Source of the DNA: Guyanagaster necrorhizus
Taxonomy: Eukaryota > Basidiomycota > Agaricomycetes > Agaricales > Physalacriaceae
Assembly (NCBI RefSeq): GCF_019112545.1
Contig: NW_025064891.1
Span: 770,344-834,343 of the forward strand
Direction of reading: 5' to 3'
Length of the DNA stretch: 64,000 nt
Shown: positions 56,761-64,000 of the stretch, one piece after another
Position numbering within the stretch: the stretch's first letter is position 1
Layout: each line of letters begins with the position of its first letter
Made by a program: the position numbers and the translations under genes
The notes under the pieces: model-generated
Seen by the model: the letters and a program-made list of their open reading frames with translations, nothing else
The model's database searches: none
Told to the model about the DNA's origin: nothing

Positions 56761-58455
56761 ATGGACACGCCCCAGGCCCAACGTCTACTCAGCTCAATCG
56801 AGAACACCAGATATGCCGTCTGTAAGTCCGAGCCATCCTTCATGTTCTTATATTCGGCACCTACCTGCCACTGACAGTTGCCGCTGCGACGATAATGCTT
56901 TACGACCACTGTAAGTATCGCGTTCTGGACGTCTATTGCATTGTGTTTCTAACTACAAATTTCGCATAGTACTTTCTTTCCATAGAGAGGCAAGGTCTTC
57001 ATTCCGTCTTTCTTGCAATCACTGAGCATAAAACAGGTTGAACTTATTTGGGTTCGTTCATTAAACGGGATATAACCGACACACTCTCATCTTAGTTTTC
57101 AATGCGCAGAGGAGGAGAACATCCTTCATCAACAATGTTTTTCTATGGGTACGTACATGAAGTCAAAGGCTTTTCCCAAGTCCAATGGTTGTCAGTAGCA
57201 TCGATACTTTGGTCTCTTTTGTATAATGTGAGTCTTGACCCTACCATAATCTCAATGTCACCACTGATTTGGTCATGCCCAAGGTTTGAGTTAAGCGGTG
57301 AGTTCGACGGGAATTCTGGTCGCAACATTTCTGACCCCTGGGTTAGTTGTCGTGAATACTCGTGTTACAGAATCAGTGCGTTATATTTATATCAATCTGT
57401 CTCCAAACGATGCTGATGAAACCTATGTTATTAGTTGTATGTGGTTGTGCCATCTGATAGATATCATTGCTGATCCTAGATTAGTTGTATGTCAGACGCT
57501 CAACGCATGTCGAAACATTCTAAGCTAAGTATGACTTGTGTAACGTATAGGCTCCTTCTGGCTTCGCTGGGAGATTCTGTCAATCAGTGTCTCAATCCTC
57601 ACATCTGAACGTCAGTAATCTTGTGGATGGAAATCCCCCCTGCTCTGACGCCTAACAGTCGTTCTCATGTCATGGATATATGTGATTTACGACCGAAATA
57701 TATTAGTGGTGGTCTTGCTTCTATGTCTATATGCTGGAGAGGTGGTCACGACATTTACGATACTCGGAGTATCTTTGGACCATGCGCACAGTGAGGCCAA
57801 ATCCGTCGTATTTTTCCACGACGTTTTGCTCACTCCAACACAGTTACAAATCACATTATTTCACCACAATTGTACCAGCCTGCTTTTTGCAGCCTGACTG
57901 AAATTCCACCACTTTATAATTTCTATTGGGTTCCGAATCTGGCGTACAACGGGGTGATATTTATCCTATTTATTCTGAAAAGCTATCAGGTCCTAGGTCA
58001 CCCTGCGCAACCGAAGCGGAAGCAACTCTTGTACGATGTATATAAGAATTCCGCGATGAACTATGTAACGTGAGTTGACTCTGAATCTCTTCTCTGTCAT
58101 GCTAACACGTAGACAGGATGTTTTCTGCGTATCTCCTGTGCTGCATCTTGTGGATCTCGGCAGACGTACGTACGAAGAAGTCCTTATCCCAGCTCAAACA
58201 CTTACAAAGCCAACAATCACATAGTTCTCTCTCGCGCGAATCCCGGTCATGTTTGCACTTTGTTTTTCAATCATGAACGCGACGAGGTTGCTGTTGAATG
58301 TACGATATGTGTACTTCACTCATACAAGCAGCCGTATCAATGTCAGGAGCGATAGCGATGACTCTGTATTAGCTGGGTTCGATGGGACGGAGGAGCGATG
58401 GATGTACGAGCTACGGGAGCTGAGGTGGAGCGGCCCGTCAGGGTTACATGCGTAA
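56761..58455 (+). CDS. DUF6533-type multi-pass membrane protein
   Basis: The start MDTPQAQRLLSSIENTRYAV is followed by small exons encoding FAAATIMLYDHLLSFHREVELIW, the signature of DUF6533, a large agaricomycete family of predicted seven-helix membrane proteins of unknown function. Exons resolved: 56761-56821, 56878-56910, 56970-56989, 57037-57051, 57110-57148, 57199-57227, 57284-57297, 57551-57610, then from 57659. Later helices are visible: WIYVIYDRNILVVVLLLCLY, LAYNGVIFILFILKSY, MFSAYLLCCILWISAD, IPVMFALCFSIMNATRLLL. The C-terminus is polar and ends at TAA 58453-58455. The intron at 56990 appears to start GC (GCAAGG). The intron at 57298-57550 is unusually long (about 250 nt). The junction near 57790-57900 is unresolved, so a lesion there cannot be excluded. 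Confidence 0.72.
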
Positions 58456-58773
58456 TATGCACCGTATCGCCACTTCTTAGGTTCTTTTTCAGTCGATAAC
58501 ACGCGTCGCTATGCTGCCTCATGGCCTTGGTGAGGCAAGTACGAGGGGGTCCATGGACTGAAAAGATGGATCGATAATGCCCATTCTTCTCCCTTGGACC
58601 TTAATGTTACCCTGTAGTGCTAGTAAGCGAAGATAGCATCAACATTGAAGAAATAGTTTTAGCGGCTTGGCTACGTAACGTGACCACACGGTATAATTTC
58701 CAAATTCAACAAGTCATCCTTTTCCTCCAAACGTCCACTGCATCCGGCAGCGACGACAAGCATTGCGACGACG
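58456..58773. other. Intergenic stretch
   Basis: About 320 bp between the DUF6533 gene and the ABC transporter start. No open frame worth calling and no clear TATA box; pyrimidine-rich 'catccttttcctccaaacg' precedes the start. Confidence 0.4.
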
Positions 58774-61700
58774 ATGGCGGTGGTCGACGCATCCTTCCAG
58801 CACTCACCGCAGAATATCCTCATTTTCCTTCTCAGAGTCCTCTCGCCAGGTCTCGTTCTTCTTTGTTCTTTATCTTTGTTCTTACTTCGCCCTTACGCCC
58901 CTTCTTCGTTGTCTTCATTGCCCATCACATCGGTGGTCGTCAGGCTCGTATCTTCTATTTCTTGCAGGTACTGGTCTGACAACTCAGCAGGTCGGAGCTA
59001 CCCCGCCGGAGCACGATCCTGCTCTTTCTTACTCTTACTTCTCTGACATATCTCGCTGACGGTCTTGCCTTCACGATCTTTGCTGTCGTGACCAAGCATT
59101 GGACACGCGATACCGGTATTGAATTTAATGCAGTACTTGGTCTTGTCGCATTCTCGGGATTAGCAGCGCTGGGAGCTTGGAAAGATGTTCAAGGTGTCGA
59201 TGTTTGGTTCCGCAAACGAGTCAAAGCTTCTGTTGCTGCTGCTTTAATATTGGATATTTTATTGGCGATATTCCTTGCCTTAAATCTCTCAAAGAAAGGT
59301 ACGGTCCTGTCTGTATCTGCGTGGATAACTTATGTATCTGTCTTTGTGAAGCAGATTCGTCTTCCTCTCTTCCTCTTCGCGTCATTCTCCAGATTATTTT
59401 CCCTATCCTACGTATAATATTTCTTCTCCCCTTGCTAGGGTCCCTATTATCTCCACGTATCATTTTCACCCCGGTGGAGGCGGGGAATGGCCTTGATGAA
59501 ACTGCGGCCACGGAATCATCCTTCCTCCTTCCTCCGGGAGCCAACGCCAATCCATCCACTGGTCTTCTTGCTGTGCCAGGTCTCGCTGCCGGCGAATCTG
59601 GCGAATCTGCCAAGTATGGGACATTTCGTCCCAGTCGTTCCATCTTCCAGAGGTCTAATCCCACTACACGCGCACCAACTCCATCGCCATCGCATAAGGT
59701 CTTTTCTACTCATCTTGTTATCGTCATTCATACTGATCGATCTTTCATATCAAGGGCGCAGACAAGAAACCAGAGGTCTCGTATGATCCCTCCTGGTCTG
59801 AGATAGGAAGGCGTCTTAAGCGTCTTACGCCATACCTATGGCCGTCAAAGTCTCGTACATTGCAAGTATTAGCTGTGAGTATTCGTCACTTCCATTCCTC
59901 CCGTTTTACCAATAGAGATTTCCAATCGCCAGCTTGTTTGTGTTGCCATACTGGTAGTTGGTCGAGTCGTCAATGTTGCTATGCCTTTTGCCCTCGGAGA
60001 GCTTGTCAGTATTCTGGAAGACAGATCGTCAGATCGTTCTCCGTGGCCCGTTTTATTCCTCTATGTCGCTTTGAGGTTCCTGCAGGGGAGTGGCGGTTTA
60101 GCAGCCATTCGTGATGTGAGTGTCCAAAGTCCACATCGCTCCGTTCCATATTGATTAGCGTCCGGTTCACAGTCTTTTTGGGCACCTGTGATGCAGTACT
60201 CTGACCGTGGTAAGTGGCTGCGGGAACCGCGTGCAATAGCTTCATAACCGAACGTAAAACAGAAATGTCGCAGCTTTCTTTTGATCATCTGTTAAATCTA
60301 TCGTTTGCTTGGCATACGCGACGGAAGACTGGCGAAATCCTTCGTGTACTTGATCGTGGCGCTGCTATCAACCATACGCTGGAGGTGCGTATAGCTTTTT
60401 GTGTCATCATATTGTCTTGACTCACGGGAGACTGTACTACAGCTCATTTTATTTAATATAGTACCCACCTTCGTCGATATCGTCATTGCCTTGGTGGTAT
60501 TTGTTGTCAAGTTCGATTGGACTTTGGCAGTCACTATTTTCATGGTTATCTTTGCATATGGTATGTCCAAGCATTGTGTTTTTCTTAGTGCTGCTGCATC
60601 TGCTTGTAGTGTCTGCTAGTGTCGTTTTGACGCAATGGCGAACGAAGATAAGGAGAAAGATGAATGAGCGAGACATCGTGAGTCTTTTGTCCATCCCCTT
60701 TTCCACGTCTATCTGATGTCGTCAGATAACACGCGGTATACATACCGACTGCCTTTTGAACTATGAGACTGTCAAATATTTCTGTGGCGAAGAACATGAA
60801 GCAGCTCGCTATAGAAATGCCCTTCGAGAGTACCAAACGTTGGAGTATACGGTCATGAGTACGTATGATACTAAATTCTTGTGAATGGTCCGTCTCACCT
60901 GAGTCTAGTTTCCTTAAATATTCTTAATCTCGTTCAAAACTTTATCATCGTGCGTGATGGTCCGGCTTACCTTTACCGAGGACTTACCTGACTCGCAGAC
61001 CGTTGGGCTCCTTGTTGGGTCGCTCATCGTTGCATGGAGCGTGGCTAACGGCCAAGCAAGTGCAAGTGACTTCGTCATTTTCGTTACTTATTTAGGCCAG
61101 GTGAGCAGGTCTTAATTCAACACCTGGTGTTGTGTTCTAAGTCTGTTTTTTTACAGCTTTATGCCCCTTTGAACCAACTCGGATATATTTATCGCTCTGT
61201 GAACCAGTCCTTGGTTGATACGGAGAAGCTTTTGAAGCTTCTCAACGAACCAACAGAAATCAATGACAAGCTCAACGCACCTGACCTTATTGTACAGGAT
61301 GGCGAGATAGAGTTTGATAACGTTAGCTTTTCGTACAATGATCGCACGACGGCTCTCAGGGGTGTTTCATTCAAAGTGCCCAAAGGCTCCTCTGTTGCCT
61401 TGGTTGGAGAATCAGGTTCTGGAAAGTCCACTATTCTCCGTCTACTGTACAGATTCTACGATTTGCAAGAAGGCCAAGGGAGAATTCTCATCGATGGCAA
61501 AGATATCAGGTTCTTATCTCTTTTTGTTCGCAGAAGGCATTCCTAATCCCTCGATAGGGATGTTACTCAGAAGAGCTTGAGGCAGGCCATCGGGGTTGTT
61601 CCGCAGGATTCCGTTCTATTCAATACAACTATTGGATACAATATTGGGTATGAATTTCCCTGACTTGTTTCTGAGACTACCCCTTAATTGTTATTTCTAG

Positions 61701-63081
61701 ATACGGCAAATTCGGAGCCACCCCTGAAGAGATTGAAGTCGCTGCGAAATCAGCGCAGATGCATGATCGAATTATGAGCTTCCCCGAAGGTGCGGACACG
61801 TCTTGGACCTTTAGAATACCTGCCAACACCAGATGCAGGATATGATACCATTGTCGGCGAGCGCGGTGTAAGGCTGAGTGGCGGAGAAAAGCAGCGGGTT
61901 GCTATCGCCAGGACTTTACTGAAAAACCCGCCAATATTGCTTCTGGATGAGGCTACAAGGTACAACAAGACCGTTGTCCGACGTCTTGAGGTCGGCTAAC
62001 TGTTGCGCAGCGCTTTGGATACCTCCACTGAGAAAGATATTCAGAAGGCTCTATCCAATCTGATCACTGGCCGTTCTTCGTTATCGATTGCTCATCGCCT
62101 ATCAGTGAGTAATGTTTGTGACCGTACTGTGTCTTGTTAACAAAGACTTCGCGCTAGACAATATCTTCTGCGGATGTGTTAGTATTGTTGTTATGAATGC
62201 TGAAACCTTGGCTGACGCATTTTGATCGTAGCATCCTGGTACTCAAAGATGGACAGATAATTGAACAAGGTAGTCACAAAGAGCTGCTTGCCCGAGATGG
62301 AATATTTGCATCCATGTGGGCAGATCAGGTGTCGTCTACCGAGGATCCTGCGTTTTCTCTCGGAGAAATGAAGCAAGATGTTGCACCCTATTCCTATTCT
62401 GCGGAACCTTCTGAACATGACGACGATGATGGCCCATTGGAACCGGCTGAGGCTATTACAATTGCTCCCATCGTAAATGAGCCAATTATTTCTGTTCTAA
62501 AGCCTCATGCCAAAAACCCGGAGCAAGGGGAAGACAGTAAGGCCCCCATCCCTCCGCCTCAGGAACCTCTTGAGTCTGCTGCCGTATCTTTCCCCTCATC
62601 TGAGGTCGCAGACACGCCTGCTACCACTGATTTACCGTCCCCCGTGACATTCCCCACCTCCGAGCCTAGGTCGGTTGCGTTACCGGCGGCAGAAGAGAGT
62701 GTGGCAGACTCACAACTTGAGTCTCCAAAGTCCGCCACCCCAGCGCCGGGAGTTACGTTTGAAACCAGTGGTGCTCCGTCGCGCAGCGGGACACCAGACC
62801 CGGAGACTGAGCCAAAGAGGAAAAGGATTTCTTCTCAGAACTTCCAGAGACTTGCGAGGCGGATCTCCATCACAACGAGAAGACAAGGATCTGTATCGTC
62901 CATGATTCCTGGACTGAAGAAGGATAACTCGCCGCGTGTATCTGTCGATGAAGGAGCCGGGAGCAGTCGAGGAGAGGGGAGCTCCCGAAACGAAAGCCCA
63001 ACGCCAAGTGTCTCTGGCGATGGAGACAAGAACAAGAAGAAGAAGGAGCGGAAGGAGCGGAAGAGGAGGAGTCTGATGTGA
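58774..63081 (+). CDS. HMT1/ABCB6-type ABC transporter
   Basis: A multi-exon gene (about 18 exons), start [12 protein letters not shown]. Five N-terminal hydrophobic helices form a TMD0: [85 protein letters not shown]. This extra domain separates HMT1/ABCB6 from mitochondrial ATM1. The six-helix core follows, with [20 protein letters not shown] and YETVKYF. The nucleotide-binding domain has Walker [10 protein letters not shown] (61406-61432), a Q-loop ([10 protein letters not shown]), signature LSGGEKQ (61874-61894), Walker [10 protein letters not shown] (from about 61934) and a H-loop (SIAHRLS). All catalytic motifs are intact. A Ser/Pro-rich, finally Lys/Arg-rich tail of about 230 residues follows, ending [14 protein letters not shown]. 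Fungal HMT1 is a vacuolar heavy-metal/phytochelatin exporter; that role is inferred. The exon 1-2 junction near 58950-58995 is uncertain. Confidence 0.85.
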
Positions 63082-63500
63082 ACACGATCTTTTCTTTTCT
63101 TTTCATTTGCGCATTGTTCGATTTGAACCCCAAATTCTGACTCGACGATTTTCACGAAGGGTTAATAACGTCCCATACCATAATAATGATTCTTCGCACA
63201 TATGTTCTGTTTAGTACTACATCATGGTTACAGTTGGGTTATACTTAGTAACGGACCTTAGGAGGGTCATGAGACAGGGAGGGTTATACAAGAGCACGGA
63301 CCAATCGCAAGGTCTGCGACCGAGATAGGAAAGACTATATGGGCGGAGTTGGAATACGGTCTTATAAGGACACGGTATCACGTTTTTTGACTTCCTCTCC
63401 TTCTTTCTGCCCTCCAGTACCGGTCGGTCTCGGTTTCGTTCTGTTCCCTACAGTCTCGTTTTTCAGTGTCCGGATACGTCTATTGTATTAAAGGACAATC
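63082..63500. promoter_or_regulatory. Promoter region of the RRM gene
   Basis: 419 bp from the ABC transporter stop to the next start. It contains AT-rich 3' sequence, then 'ggacggtatcacg', pyrimidine-rich 'cttcctctccttctttctgccctcc' (63391-63416) and 'tattgtattaaagg' just before the start at 63501. Such CT-rich tracts are common ahead of strongly expressed fungal genes. Confidence 0.4.
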
Positions 63501-64000
63501 ATGTCTACAAAAGTATATGTTGGGTCAGTCTGTGCCTTTGCTCCCTGTTCACGTCGCCTTTTCCCTGTGAGAGGGCGGCACTGATACCGCTTCATGTCTT
63601 ATGTAGCAATTTGAGTTGGAACACGACAGATGATTCCCTTCGCCAAGTCAGTGTGATCCAGCTTGAGCACGTCCTGCTGTGCAACCGATAGTCCCTCTTA
63701 TATTTCCAATTTTAGGCCTTTTCTCAATTTGGTCAGATCCTTGATGTGCGCCTCTTTTCTCGTCCATCCGTACCTGCAGCAGTCTTGTTGACAGTGTTCG
63801 TTGTGAGATCCGTATACTAACCGACCCTTGATCGTAGTCGATCGTCATGCGCGACCGCGAGAGCGGTCGTTCTCGAGGATTTGGGTTTGTGACCTATGGG
63901 GATGCTCAGGAAGCTCAGAGTGCGATTGAAGGCCTCCATGAGCAAGAACTTGACGGCAGGCGCATCAAAGTTAATCTTGCTAATGCCCGAGGCGGCGGAG
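63501..64000 (+). CDS. Glycine-rich RNA-binding protein with one RRM, 3' end outside window
   Basis: Exons 63501-63523, 63607-63646, 63716-63745 and 63838 onward, all GT-AG and in phase. The protein begins MSTKVYVGNLSWNTTDDSLR (RNP2: VYVGNL), then AFSQFGQILDSIVMRDRESG and RGFGFVTYGD (RNP1), DAQEAQSAIEGLHEQELDGR, RIKVNLANARGGG. The complete RRM of about 80 residues is present, and a Gly-rich region starts as the window ends. This fits small RRM proteins of the GRP/CIRBP/RBM3 kind, which bind RNA and are often cold- or stress-responsive. Intron 3 shows a perfect TACTAAC branch site at about 63814-63820. Confidence 0.9.

Noticed and set aside
1..64000. tRNA or rRNA genes
   Set aside because: No cloverleaf with B-box GGTTCRANTCC and A-box in proper spacing, and no rRNA core sequence, was noticed; a tRNAscan or Infernal run would settle it.

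Overview
The window looks like a chromosome segment of a mushroom-forming basidiomycete (Agaricomycetes). Host genes have many introns of about 45-60 nt and tiny exons. Several of their families are typical of these fungi: DUF6533 membrane protein, DUF3759-like protein, CBM5/12 plus DM9 protein, and an HMT1-type ABC transporter. It falls into two halves with a boundary near 42.3-42.7 kb.

The left half (1-42.3 kb) is a retrotransposon graveyard built from Ty3/gypsy chromoviruses with gag, protease, RT, RNase H, integrase and a C-terminal chromodomain. Its core is a three-level nest resolved to the base by target-site duplications. A minus-strand element D (about 811-7182 and 31469-32311) was split by plus-strand element A (7183-31463, TSD GTATC). 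A's gag was then hit twice, by B (7925-15598, TSD AAATC) and by C (16077-24494, TSD AGCAT). All four lack intact reading frames. B keeps many CpG dinucleotides and one nearly continuous pol frame; A and D are almost free of CpG and full of transition-type stops. Each has, just after its 5' LTR, a 13-nt primer-binding sequence that pairs with the presumed start of its own transcript, as in Tf1-type self-priming. Each gag also begins with the same hydrophobic segment. Right of the nest (32.3-42.3 kb) are older AT-rich relics: a solo LTR, a second chromovirus pol (E) with its 3' LTR, two other gag types, and short LTR fragments in both orientations.

The right half (43.3-64 kb) is compact host DNA. 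In order: a conserved 158-aa protein (-), APQ12-like nuclear envelope protein (+), mitochondrial pyruvate carrier subunit of MPC2 type (-), CBM5/12-DM9 protein (+), a small multi-pass membrane protein (-), a DUF3759-like protein with a Gly/Pro/Tyr-rich tail (-), COG5 of the Golgi tethering complex (+), an unrecognised 579-aa protein (-), an unrecognised 95-aa protein (+), a DUF6533 seven-helix-type protein (+), an HMT1/ABCB6-type ABC transporter (+), and the 5' part of an RRM protein (+) that runs off the end. Four consecutive head-to-head pairs share intergenic gaps of 47-399 bp. At least three introns appear to use GC-AG ends. These genes do not form a pathway; they are ordinary housekeeping and membrane functions.

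Exon maps were made by eye from splice consensus, frame continuity and family expectation. Family names rest on recognised motifs, not on a database search.
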